Source: Treponema denticola (lineage in GTDB: Bacteria; Spirochaetota; Spirochaetia; Treponematales; Treponemataceae). Taken from it: a stretch of 64,000 bases of DNA. The stretch covers positions 2,480,001 to 2,544,000 of the forward strand of contig NZ_CP051302.1 of the NCBI RefSeq assembly GCF_024181405.1. The letters run 5' to 3'. Shown here one piece after another: positions 6,410 through 13,724 of the stretch (its first letter is position 1; the number at the start of each line of letters is the position of its first letter). The notes beneath the pieces are model-generated. The model was not told the origin of the DNA and did not search any database. It was given only the letters and a program-made list of their open reading frames with translations. Made by a program: the position numbers and the translations under genes.

Positions 6410-6516
6410 AGATAATTATTTTACAGGCTTAAAAGAAATTAAAAGACTTAAAAGCCGACCTTTTTACATTGATTAGTCATATAAAATGATGTATAGTGTA
6501 TGTAAGGAGGTGCGAT

Positions 6517-6657
6517 ATGCCGTTATTGCAAGTAAGAGAATGTCCTGAAGATATTTATAGAAAAATTACTTGCGCCGCAAAAAATGAAAATAGAACTATT
6601 GCACAGCAAATCATTATTTTACTTGAAAAGGCCTTGGGGCAAATTGTATTAAGTTAA
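6517..6657 (+). CDS. Short FitA/Arc-like antitoxin without toxin
   Basis: A 46-residue protein MPLLQVRECPEDIYRKITCA to LLEKALGQIVLS. The pattern, a short strand (LLQVREC) and two helices with NRTIAQQIIILLEKAL, is that of ribbon-helix-helix antitoxins of the FitA/VapB type. AAGGAGG lies eight bases before the ATG, and TATAGT at 6492 could be the -10 box. Typical members are 70-80 residues and keep a toxin-binding tail. Here the tail is missing and no PIN-domain toxin follows; the next gene is chromosomal. Probably the remains of a VapBC/FitAB locus. Confidence 0.55.
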   Translation: MPLLQVRECPEDIYRKITCAAKNENRTIAQQIIILLEKALGQIVLS

Positions 6658-6678
6658 AATCTTTATGAGTAAAAAAAC

Positions 6679-7164
6679 ATGAAACTTTTTAAGACATCAA
6701 AAGAAATAGTAGATAATTTTTCTCAAAAGTTTAATGAAATGGCTGAAATTTCCTCGAACCTTAATAACGAGCAAGCCCTATCTGTCTTTGAAGGATGGGA
6801 AAAAGTCATAGGTGATAAAAAATTGGCTGCATATTGCGAGCTTTATGATATAAAAAATGATACGGCAGTCATAAAAACCGGGCATACAGGCTGGAGTCAG
6901 CAGCTTTTAATGCGTAAGAAAAAAATCATATACAATTTTAAAAAATTTTATCCGGCATTAGATGTAAAAAATATTTCGATTTTTGTTGAGCCCGAATTTG
7001 AACTAAAGAGAAATTCTGATATATCTGAAAATCTTAATCAGAACTTATTATCTATAGATATTGAAGAAGATAATCCAAAAACAACTGAAGAACCGGACAA
7101 ACCCCTTCCGCCCGAATTAGCAAAAGCTTTAAAAGCTCTAAAAAAATCCATATTAAAAAAATAA
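6679..7164 (+). CDS. DUF721/DciA-like protein
   Basis: A 161-residue protein with the DUF721 pattern: ALSVFEGWEKVIGDKKLAAYCELYDIKNDTAVIKTGHTGWSQQLLMRKKKIIYNFKKFYP. The conserved Trp/Gly and the SxWSQQL-type segment are typical of the DciA helicase-loader family, which helps load DnaB at replication forks in bacteria lacking DnaC/DnaI. In T. pallidum a DUF721 gene lies in the dnaA-dnaN-recF neighbourhood. Here it is next to DnaA boxes and a parS site, consistent with a replication role. The acidic C-terminal third (DIEEDNPKTTEEPDK) is probably disordered. Confidence 0.7.
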   Translation: MKLFKTSKEIVDNFSQKFNEMAEISSNLNNEQALSVFEGWEKVIGDKKLAAYCELYDIKNDTAVIKTGHTGWSQQLLMRKKKIIYNFKKFYPALDVKNISIFVEPEFELKRNSDISENLNQNLLSIDIEEDNPKTTEEPDKPLPPELAKALKALKKSILKK

Positions 7165-7406
7165 ATAAAAAGCAATATATTCACAGTTATTCAAATTTAA
7201 TAAACAAGTTATCCACAAGTAAAAATTGGAGTATTTTATAAAATCTTTTTATATCGATATCTTTTTTTTGAAAAAGGAAGAAAAAAGGTGATAAAACTCT
7301 AAAAAGTCCATCAAAAGGGTTGTTTTAGGCTTATTTTTGATTATTTTATAACTAAAAATGTTTCACGTGAAACATTGCTTTTATGCTTATTTTTAAGCTA
7401 AGTTTA
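7165..7406. other. AT-rich region with DnaA boxes, origin-like
   Basis: A non-coding gap between two converging genes. It contains a perfect DnaA box TTATCCACA at 7209-7217, and a second identical box lies at 7414-7422 just inside the end of the ogt frame. Weaker relatives are TTATTCAAA (7191) and TTTATCACA (7403). The stretch between is very AT-rich and includes a run of eight T residues and the parS site. These are origin features, but dnaA itself is not in the window. Confidence 0.45.
7357..7376. promoter_or_regulatory. parS centromere site 1
   Basis: TGTTTCACGTGAAACA (7359-7374) matches the ParB-binding parS consensus known from many bacterial chromosomes, and the palindrome extends perfectly to 20 bp. 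ParB loading here would organise origin-proximal DNA for segregation. Confidence 0.8.
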
Positions 7407-7925
7407 TCACAAGTTATCCACAAGCGGAATTAATTCGATTTGACACTCTTTTTGCTCAAGACTTAAAAGAAATCTTTTGCGATCCAAACCTGCGGAAAAA
7501 CCGCCTAATTTTCCGCCTGTGCAGATTACCCTATGACATGGAATTATAATCGGGATAGGATTTTTTCCATTAGCGTTTCCTACGGCTCGGCAAGATTTAG
7601 GATTGTTTAAATTTTCTGCTATCTGTTTATAGGATAGAGTTTTTCCATAGGGAATTTTACAAAGCTCTTTCCACACGGATTTTTGAAAATCCGTACCTTC
7701 AGGAGAAAGTTGTATTGTAAATTCTTTTAAACTTCTTTCAAAGTATTTTTGTAATTCTTCTTTGGCTTGTTTGCATATTTTTACGGCCTTTGTAAAATTA
7801 TCTTGAGTTTGTTCAGGTAGATTTGTAATGGAATCTTTTTTTATAAATCTTAATTCTTTTAGACCGGAGTTATCCGCAATAATTAGGATCTTTCCAATTG
7901 GACTATCAAAATGTTCGTATACCAT
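7407..7925 (-). CDS. ogt: Methylated-DNA--protein-cysteine methyltransferase
   Basis: Repairs O6-methylguanine by transferring the alkyl group to its own cysteine. The active-site motif IPCHRV is present with Cys130 (numbered from the start chosen here). Upstream are the helix-turn-helix segment with the arginine finger (SCRAVGNANGKNP) and FQKSVWKELCKIPYGKTLSYKQIA, all hallmarks of Ogt/AdaC. ATG 7925 (MVYEHFDSPIG) is preferred: TGAGG lies five bases upstream and homologues start near this point. Two further in-frame ATGs (7943, 7949) overlap the upstream gene. It is coupled to the methyltransferase gene transcribed just before it. Confidence 0.9.
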   Translation of the reverse strand: MVYEHFDSPIGKILIIADNSGLKELRFIKKDSITNLPEQTQDNFTKAVKICKQAKEELQKYFERSLKEFTIQLSPEGTDFQKSVWKELCKIPYGKTLSYKQIAENLNNPKSCRAVGNANGKNPIPIIIPCHRVICTGGKLGGFSAGLDRKRFLLSLEQKECQIELIPLVDNL

Positions 7926-7932
7926 AAAGACC

Positions 7933-9168
7933 TCAGCATTCATTTTCATTTAAAAGTTTTTCTAGACAAGGTTCAATTAAAAAAGCTTTTTTTATCTCTT
8001 TAAATTCTTTTTTTGCTTTTTCAATAAGTAGTGTTTTACTTTTTGCCTTATTATCAAGCTTTACTGCCTTGATTAAGATGTTTTTAGGTGTATGTTCAGT
8101 TTCAATAAATTCCTCAACGCTTACCTTATCCCCTTCCGATTCCAGTAATTTTCCTCTAATCGTATCCGTAAGTAAAGAAGCAAATTTTTCGGTAATAATG
8201 CCGTAATCAAGCATCGGAGATAGCGGCTTTATAACCTTATTTCTGTTTTTACGAATTTGAGTATTAAGCTCGTGTTGGCAGCATGGAACTGCGAATATTA
8301 TTTTTGTGTTGCTTTTGACAGCCTTGGCTATAGCTAAATCCGTTGCCGTATCGCAGGCATGGAGGCTTATCACCATATCCGGCGGCGTATTAAGCTTAAA
8401 TCGGCCTATATCTCCGACTTCAAAGATAAGATTGTCAAAACGGCATTCCCGGCTTAATTTATTACAAAAATCTATTACATCTTCTTTTAGATCCAAGCCC
8501 CATATCTTAACGGGTAAATTTTCAATTTCAGTTAAATAATAATAAAGGGCAAAACTTAAATAGGCCTTACCGCAGCCGAAATCCACAATCTGCAGCTCTT
8601 TCTTTTCTTTTAAAATATCTTTTAGTTCAGGTAAAACGGATTTTATAAATTCCAGATATTTATTTATCTGCCGGAATTTATGGTATTTGCTTTGAATAAT
8701 CTTTCCGTCATCGGTAAAAAAATTAAGTTTTTTTAAAAAGAGCGGCATCTTGGAAGTGGTTAAAATATATTCTTTTTGCTTATTGTGTTCAAAACTTTCG
8801 TTTATCAATGCATTCCCTTTACTTAAAAGTTTTTCTTTTTTTATCGGTTTTGTCGTAAAATGAATAGCTCCTTTATTATTTTGCAAAAAAATAAGTTGAT
8901 TATTTGAAGAGTTAAATTCTGCAATCTTAAATTCAAAAAAAAGACCTTCAAGTTCTTTCTGCAAATTTTGAGGTAAAAGATTTTTATGAAAAACCTTTGC
9001 GGCTTCAAAGATTTCTAATTGATATCGTTCTTGATTTTTTAACATTATTTTTCTTAATTTTATTTTTTGAATATGTGAATCTTTTTTTGCCGGCTTTGAA
9101 AAAAAACCTGAAATAATATTATGCTCAATGCAAAGTTCCGCTGCTTTTTCTATTGATACTGTATTCAT
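7933..9168 (-). CDS. Class I SAM-dependent methyltransferase (Methyltransf_32-like)
   Basis: A 411-residue protein. The SAM-binding motif VDFGCGKAYLSFALYYYL lies at about 195-212, followed by an acidic strand end (IWGLDLK, about 222-228) and VISLHACDTATDLAI. The later motif VPCCQHEL (about 294-301) marks the PF13679/METTL25-type group found in many Firmicutes and spirochaetes; substrate not established, possibly RNA or protein. The N-terminal 180 residues are a strand-rich domain unique to these proteins. ATG 9168 is chosen because the upstream in-frame ATG (9240) belongs to a parS palindrome. Forms a two-gene operon with ogt. Confidence 0.75.
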   Translation of the reverse strand: MNTVSIEKAAELCIEHNIISGFFSKPAKKDSHIQKIKLRKIMLKNQERYQLEIFEAAKVFHKNLLPQNLQKELEGLFFEFKIAEFNSSNNQLIFLQNNKGAIHFTTKPIKKEKLLSKGNALINESFEHNKQKEYILTTSKMPLFLKKLNFFTDDGKIIQSKYHKFRQINKYLEFIKSVLPELKDILKEKKELQIVDFGCGKAYLSFALYYYLTEIENLPVKIWGLDLKEDVIDFCNKLSRECRFDNLIFEVGDIGRFKLNTPPDMVISLHACDTATDLAIAKAVKSNTKIIFAVPCCQHELNTQIRKNRNKVIKPLSPMLDYGIITEKFASLLTDTIRGKLLESEGDKVSVEEFIETEHTPKNILIKAVKLDNKAKSKTLLIEKAKKEFKEIKKAFLIEPCLEKLLNENEC

Positions 9169-9219
9169 ACAATGCTCCGGTAATATCTTATCATAAAACC
9201 TTATGTGATACAAGAATGC

Positions 9220-9243
9220 AAAATGTTTCACGTGAAACATTTT
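9220..9243. promoter_or_regulatory. parS centromere site 2
   Basis: A second exact TGTTTCACGTGAAACA core (9224-9239), extended to a perfect 24-bp palindrome. It lies in the upstream region of the methyltransferase gene, 1.87 kb from the first site. Confidence 0.8.
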
Positions 9244-9372
9244 ATATTTTAATTATATAGATAAGTATACAACTGATATACTATTGATAAGTTTCAGAAG
9301 TATTTAGCTAAAAAAAACAAAATTTTTTCATATATCTTTAAAAGAAGAGTTAATATTTACGGAGAACCGTGT

Positions 9373-9389
9373 TATACTGTATTGTAATG
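9373..9389 (+). promoter_or_regulatory. -10 box placed for a leaderless small ORF
   Basis: TATACT (9373-9378) is followed after eight bases by ATG 9387. The same arrangement (TATACT, eight bases, ATG) occurs at 51159-51175 before a related small ORF. The -35 region (TTAATA, 9350) is weak. Confidence 0.45.
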
Positions 9390-9551
9390 ATAGGCAAATA
9401 CAGCAATAACAGTTACAGATACTCTCACCAAAAAAATGCGAGAAGTGAAGCAAAGCACTTGACACGAAGCAGTGTGCCTGACACAATTTTCTCACATAAA
9501 AAACGCATAAGGACCGTAGTACGCTTTTTTATATTACACCATTTAATATAA
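9387..9551 (+). CDS. Small ORF, 54 residues, MIxKY family
   Basis: No known family. The product starts MIGKYSNNSYRYSHQKNARS; the small ORF at 51173 starts [20 protein letters not shown], giving 10 identities in 20 aligned positions, far above chance for adjacent-to-promoter sequence. There is no Shine-Dalgarno sequence, and ATG follows the -10 box by eight bases, suggesting a leaderless message. It is basic (many Lys, Arg, His). It lies 61 bases upstream of the ABC exporter operon, so it could be a leader peptide, a secreted peptide precursor, or a decayed repeat element with regulatory function. Confidence 0.4.
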   Translation: MIGKYSNNSYRYSHQKNARSEAKHLTRSSVPDTIFSHKKRIRTVVRFFILHHLI

Positions 9552-9612
9552 CCGCTTTAATTTTTTTAAGAAAATAGATTTTGTTTATTGACTTTTTATG
9601 GGAGGTAAGTCT

Positions 9613-11292
9613 ATGAAAAAGAATTATCCGTCTGATATTTTTAAGTTAAATAAGTATTTTTTACTTCTTTTAATTTTATTTGGTTGTGTAAATTTTTATT
9701 TTACGATTGTCTCTTCGAATATGATTTCAAAAATTGCGACTGAAGCAAGTTTAGGGAATCTGAAATTTTTGGAAGTTTTAAAAACAGCAGGAGTGATCTT
9801 AACTTTTTTTATATTTCAAATAGTTTTTAAGCTAATGCTGAATTCACGATTTTTTAAAAAATCTGCACTAAAAATGCAAAATAAAATTATACAGAAATAT
9901 TTTAGTTTGCATTTTTCATTTTTTTATGAACACAACGCAGGGGATATTGTATCATCAATTTATCAGTTTTCTACTAGTTCCATATCGCATACGATTGCTT
10001 TTTTTGAAAATGTATCGCAAAGCTTATTAACTGCAATTATTCTTGCTTTTCTTTTTTATAAAAATTTTTGGCTCACTCTGCTATTTTTAGTTTTTTCAGT
10101 ACCTTCAATCATTGTTCATCTTGTATATTTAAAAAAAATACAAAATATAAAAAGAAATGTAAATCAACTTTTTCCAAAAACTTTTAGAGAGTTAAAGGAT
10201 GTTTTAGCAGGGTCGTTGGATATATCTACAAATAACATTTTTCCATTTTTTCAAAATAAATTTAAAACTGATTTTGATGATTTAACAATGAATGGTTTAT
10301 ATGCGGTTTCAAAAACTCAAAGATTACAACAACTTGTATTCGTAAACTCTCAGCGCATTATTCCGCTACTTGCTATATTAATTTATAGCTGTTTTAATAA
10401 TGCAACAGATTCAAGCTTTTTTATTGGTTTTTATTTTTTAACACTTATGATACCAAATCTGTATAATCTTTTTTTGCTAAAGCAGATTTATAGAAATGTA
10501 AAAATTGCTCAAGAACCTCTTCAAGAGCTTTTTGAAACGCCTGATGAACAAACCGGAAATACACAATTTGAAATATTTAAGTACAAACTTACCGATTTTT
10601 CAGTTACGCTTAGAGAAAAGACATTGATTAATAAATTCAACTTAAATATACATGGTGGAGAAAAAGTGTTAATCATTGGAGGGAGTGGTACCGGTAAGTC
10701 TGTTTTATTAAATGCACTTATGAGTGTTGATTACCCGTATACAGGCTCGCTGACAATTGGTGGTGTAGACATGGCGGTCGTTGACTTACATGCAATGAGA
10801 AAACGCACCGGATATTGTGATGTAAAAGGTTATGTTATAAAAGGTTCTATTTTAGAAAACCTTCAATTCAATAATTCTCTTTCTGAAACTGAAATTAAAG
10901 GCCAATTAGAAAAAATGGGGATTTTAAAATATATGCCGCGGCTTGCAGATTTAAATAGTGTAATTAGCTCTGATGAAGTTTCTGATGGTGAATGCGAAGT
11001 GATTTCTGTTTTACGCTGTGTGTTTGCACAACCACAAGTTCTATTTTTAGATGAAGCAACTTCCGGAATGACTGAGGAAATTGAAAAAATTATTCTAACA
11101 TATGCACAGCAAAAGGTAAAAGCAATTATTGCAATAAGTCATAACTATACAACGACAAAATATTTTAATAGGCTTATTTATTTAAAGGGAGACGCAATTG
11201 AGCTTGATATGCCAATGCAAGAAGCCTTGAATACTGATGAGGTAAAAGAATTTTATTCTCATCAAATAGACAATACAGAAAATGCAAAATAG
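9613..11292 (+). CDS. ABC exporter half-transporter 1 (TMD-NBD)
   Basis: A 559-residue fusion of a six-helix membrane domain (about 1-300) with a C-terminal ATPase. Walker A GGSGTGKS (about 356-363), Walker B VLFLDEAT (about 475-482) and the switch histidine in AISHN (about 509) are present. The signature reads SDGE instead of SGGQ, and the Q-loop glutamine is not evident (YCDVKGYVIKGSI). ATG 9613 follows GGGAGG. The next gene is a second half-transporter nine bases away, so the pair probably forms a heterodimeric exporter. Substrate unknown; small upstream ORFs make a peptide plausible, but this is only inference. Confidence 0.8.
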   Translation: MKKNYPSDIFKLNKYFLLLLILFGCVNFYFTIVSSNMISKIATEASLGNLKFLEVLKTAGVILTFFIFQIVFKLMLNSRFFKKSALKMQNKIIQKYFSLHFSFFYEHNAGDIVSSIYQFSTSSISHTIAFFENVSQSLLTAIILAFLFYKNFWLTLLFLVFSVPSIIVHLVYLKKIQNIKRNVNQLFPKTFRELKDVLAGSLDISTNNIFPFFQNKFKTDFDDLTMNGLYAVSKTQRLQQLVFVNSQRIIPLLAILIYSCFNNATDSSFFIGFYFLTLMIPNLYNLFLLKQIYRNVKIAQEPLQELFETPDEQTGNTQFEIFKYKLTDFSVTLREKTLINKFNLNIHGGEKVLIIGGSGTGKSVLLNALMSVDYPYTGSLTIGGVDMAVVDLHAMRKRTGYCDVKGYVIKGSILENLQFNNSLSETEIKGQLEKMGILKYMPRLADLNSVISSDEVSDGECEVISVLRCVFAQPQVLFLDEATSGMTEEIEKIILTYAQQKVKAIIAISHNYTTTKYFNRLIYLKGDAIELDMPMQEALNTDEVKEFYSHQIDNTENAK

Positions 11293-11300
11293 GAGGGTCT

Positions 11301-12863
11301 ATGAAAACAAACTATATTAGAAAATATAAAAAGTTATATTATAATGATAAGAAACTAATTGTACTGTGTATTTTTGTTATGCATATTTTATCAGCCATAG
11401 TTCTTGCAACAAATGCATTTGTATCGAGAATATTTACTAATCAAAATCAATTTATATATTTAGCATGTACTGCTATTACAATGTTTATATATTCAGCATT
11501 GACAATTAGTCTTAATTTATTGGGCGAAAAATATTTAATGTTTCAACCATTATCAAAAATTATGCAAAAGAGTTTCGAGAAATGTACCAATGATTCTTCG
11601 GTAATATTTGGAAACTCACAAGCCGGTAGCGGTATTTTTTCAATCATGAGTTTACCGCAAACTATTATTTCTTTCTATTTTGCAAGGATCAGTCTTTTTT
11701 CAAATATATTAATTTTTATAACGGTATCGACAATTCTTTTTTTATTTTCTCCATTTGCGTTATTTTTAGTTGTCATATCAATTGGATTAGACTTGTTTTT
11801 ATTTATCTCGCGCAAAAAATTTGAAAGCTATAGACAAGAAATTGATGAGAATGGATTAGAATCACAAATTATAACCCAAGATGTTTTTGATGCAATTGTG
11901 TCTGTGAAACTAAATGCAGCAGATGAAGTTTGTGCCTGTCTTATTGATGAAAAAAATAGAAAAGAATTAAATGTCAGTGTAAAAATGTCTAACTTGGAAA
12001 AAGTAGTTAGTACGATAACTCAGTTAAAGTCATTAATAATGCAAATGCTCGGTGTTCTATTTTTATATTCATCTTCAGATTATATTTTAATTTCTGATAT
12101 TGCAAATATTATGTTTGTAAGTTCAATAATATCTTCGGTCTCAAATAATATTATACATGGAATTATTGATATAAAAACTCTTTCACCCAGTGTTAGCCGG
12201 CATATTGATTTTTTAAATACAAAAAATAAAGCAGAGTACTCTTTAGAAAAAAAACAAATACATGATAATACAATTTTGGATTTGCAAAATATTCAATATA
12301 AAACGGCTGAGAAAACTATCTTTGATAATGCATGTTTAAAAATAGCAAAGGGTGAAAAGGTTGCTATTACAGGTCAAAATGGTTCCGGAAAATCTACCCT
12401 CTTAAAGATAATTGCTCATACATGTCCGGAGCTTGTTACAGTAGTGTGGAGTAAACCTCATCTATTCAATCTTTCTCTAAAAACAAATTTAACATTTAAT
12501 AAAGATTTTGATATAAATAGAGAAAAGGTTGAAAAACTTTGTACTGAATTTGAATTAAACACTTTTTTTAATAGTCTGCCAAGTGGTTTTGATACAAAAA
12601 TCGATATGAATCAAATGACCATTTCTGACGGTGAGAACATGCGCTTAGCACTCGTTCGTAGTCTTGTTTATAATTCTGAAGTTCCAATTATTCTCCTGGA
12701 TGAATTTTCTCGTAGTGTTGATTCTGCAATAGAAACAAAAATCGTCAAACATCTTTTATCATATAAAGACTTGACTGTAATTGCAGTTACAAACAGAATG
12801 TCTACAGCTCAGTTGTTTGATAAAATTTATTGCATTGATCAGAATCAGATAAAGTTATGCTAA
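11301..12863 (+). CDS. ABC exporter half-transporter 2, degenerate ATPase
   Basis: A 520-residue partner of the preceding exporter: membrane domain about 1-300, then an ATPase with Walker A GQNGSGKS (about 358-365), signature SDGE (about 441) and Walker B IILLDEFS. The Walker A to signature distance is only about 83 residues, some 20 shorter than usual, so the region leading to the Q-loop is cut down (VVWSKPHLF, no Gln). The switch histidine is replaced by Asn (AVTNRMS). One ATP site of the heterodimer is therefore likely degenerate, as in known asymmetric exporters. GGAGG precedes the ATG. Confidence 0.8.
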   Translation: MKTNYIRKYKKLYYNDKKLIVLCIFVMHILSAIVLATNAFVSRIFTNQNQFIYLACTAITMFIYSALTISLNLLGEKYLMFQPLSKIMQKSFEKCTNDSSVIFGNSQAGSGIFSIMSLPQTIISFYFARISLFSNILIFITVSTILFLFSPFALFLVVISIGLDLFLFISRKKFESYRQEIDENGLESQIITQDVFDAIVSVKLNAADEVCACLIDEKNRKELNVSVKMSNLEKVVSTITQLKSLIMQMLGVLFLYSSSDYILISDIANIMFVSSIISSVSNNIIHGIIDIKTLSPSVSRHIDFLNTKNKAEYSLEKKQIHDNTILDLQNIQYKTAEKTIFDNACLKIAKGEKVAITGQNGSGKSTLLKIIAHTCPELVTVVWSKPHLFNLSLKTNLTFNKDFDINREKVEKLCTEFELNTFFNSLPSGFDTKIDMNQMTISDGENMRLALVRSLVYNSEVPIILLDEFSRSVDSAIETKIVKHLLSYKDLTVIAVTNRMSTAQLFDKIYCIDQNQIKLC

Positions 12864-12925
12864 TACAAATAGAGTTAATGGAATATGCCTAGTTAACTTG
12901 CTTTTGAGTAAAGCGATGGAAATAA

Positions 12926-13057
12926 CGAACTTCATCCGACTGCGGAAACCTTACCGAAATAGGACCGTATAGTTTTTACAAATGTCCGAACTTAACAAAT
13001 ATGGACATATTCGGCTGTCCAAAGCTTACCAAAATAGATAACTCTGCTTTTTACTAA
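12926..13057 (+). pseudogene. Fragment of a BspA-like leucine-rich repeat protein
   Basis: The frame reads SDCGNLTEIGPYSFYKCPNL and continues TNMDIFGCPKLTKIDNSAFY to a stop at 13055. The repeating C..LT.I...F pattern, about 22 residues long, is that of BspA/LRR_5 surface proteins common in oral treponemes. No start codon, ribosome site or signal peptide is present, and only about two repeats remain. It is a relic directly before the tRNA promoter. Confidence 0.6.
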
Positions 13058-13094
13058 TTAAAAATTGATTTCCGTGAAAACCGGATTTTACCTA

Positions 13095-13124
13095 TTGACA
13101 AAAACTCTGTTTTTAGGTTAATAT
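13095..13124 (+). promoter_or_regulatory. Promoter of the tRNA-Ser/Arg cluster
   Basis: TTGACA (13095-13100) and TAATAT (13119-13124) with 18 bases between, ending 14 bases before the first tRNA. It should drive at least the first three tRNA genes. Confidence 0.65.
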
Positions 13125-13138
13125 ATACCCTACGTTTT

Positions 13139-13223
13139 GGAGCGATGGCCGAGCGGTTGAAGGCGGCGGTCTTGAAAACCGTTGTGCTGAGAGGTACCGG
13201 GGGTTCGAATCCCTCTCGCTCCG
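13139..13223 (+). tRNA. tRNA-Ser (anticodon TGA)
   Basis: Acceptor arm GGAGCGA/TCGCTCC with discriminator G, anticodon loop CTTGAAA (anticodon TGA), long variable arm typical of serine tRNA, and T-loop GGTTCGAATCC. CCA is not encoded. Reads UCN codons. Confidence 0.93.
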
Positions 13224-13294
13224 ATAAGATTTATGATTGTTTAAAATCAATTGTAAGTTTTAATGTCTTGACCTATTGGTCCTGTACAAACTCT

Positions 13295-13381
13295 GGAGTG
13301 GTGCGAGAGCGGCCGAATCGGGCTCCCTGCTAAGGAGTTGTACCCTTACGGGTACCGGGGGTTCGAATCCCCCCTACTCCG
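13295..13381 (+). tRNA. tRNA-Ser (anticodon GCT)
   Basis: Acceptor GGAGTGG pairs with CTACTCC (one G-T pair), discriminator G. Anticodon loop CTGCTAA gives GCT, reading AGC and AGU. A long variable arm (TTGTACCCTTACGGGTACC) confirms serine. CCA not encoded. Confidence 0.93.
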
Positions 13382-13390
13382 AATAGTTTT

Positions 13391-13464
13391 GAGGCTATAG
13401 CTCAGCTGGATAGAGCGTCAGATTGCGGATCTGAAGGTCGGCAGTTCGAACCCGCCTAGCCTCG
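13391..13464 (+). tRNA. tRNA-Arg (anticodon GCG)
   Basis: Cloverleaf with acceptor GAGGCTA/TAGCCTC, D arm GCTC/GAGC, anticodon stem TCAGA/TCTGA and loop TTGCGGA, so the anticodon is GCG. Most bacteria have ACG here, edited to inosine by TadA; GCG reads only CGC and CGU. The T stem has one A-C mismatch (GGCAG/CCGCC). CCA not encoded. Confidence 0.88.
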
Positions 13465-13469
13465 TTAAT

Positions 13470-13505
13470 AGCCGGCTGAAGATTTCAACCGGCTTTTTTA
13501 TTTTT
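13470..13505 (+). terminator. Intrinsic terminator after tRNA-Arg
   Basis: Stem AGCCGG with TGAA inside, loop GAT, return TTCA and CCGGCT, followed by a T run. It ends the first three-tRNA unit, immediately before the next tRNA-Ser. Confidence 0.75.
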
Positions 13506-13590
13506 GGAGAGATGCGAGAGCGGTCGAATCGGGCGGTCTCGAAAACCGTTGTACCGCAAGGTACCGGGGGTTCGAATCCCCCTCTCTCCG
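13506..13590 (+). tRNA. tRNA-Ser (anticodon CGA)
   Basis: Acceptor GGAGAGA/TCTCTCC, discriminator G, anticodon loop CTCGAAA (CGA) reading UCG, long variable arm TTGTACCGCAAGGTACC. It begins one base after the terminator's T run. CCA not encoded. Confidence 0.92.
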
Positions 13591-13637
13591 TTTTACGACG
13601 GAGAAAAGATTTAACTGTAAACGCATTCCTTATTTTT

Positions 13638-13724
13638 GGAGAGATGTCCGAGTGGTCGAAGGTACACGATTGGAAGTCGTGTGTGCCAGAGATGGTACCG
13701 AGGGTTCGAATCCCTCTCTCTCCG
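13638..13724 (+). tRNA. tRNA-Ser (anticodon GGA)
   Basis: Acceptor GGAGAGA/TCTCTCC with discriminator G. Anticodon stem ACACGA/TCGTGT encloses TTGGAAG, anticodon GGA, reading UCC and UCU. Long variable arm present. With the three above it completes the four usual bacterial serine isoacceptors. Confidence 0.92.

Noticed and set aside
1..6700. Insertion sequence or prophage as the source of the accessory left end
   Set aside because: No transposase, integrase, phage structural gene or terminal inverted repeat is visible; cassette sites explain the layout better.
7165..7406. Calling this the replication origin outright
   Set aside because: Only two perfect DnaA boxes, no dnaA or dnaN in the window, and the flanking genes converge rather than diverge; kept as a hypothesis only.
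9369..9612. Reading the gap before the exporter as a plain promoter region
   Set aside because: The similarity of its small frame to the one at 51173 makes a simple spacer unlikely, so it was reported as a low-confidence gene instead.
13145..13333. Plus-strand open frame across tRNA-Ser genes
   Set aside because: It lies wholly within two tRNA genes and their spacer and has no ribosome site.
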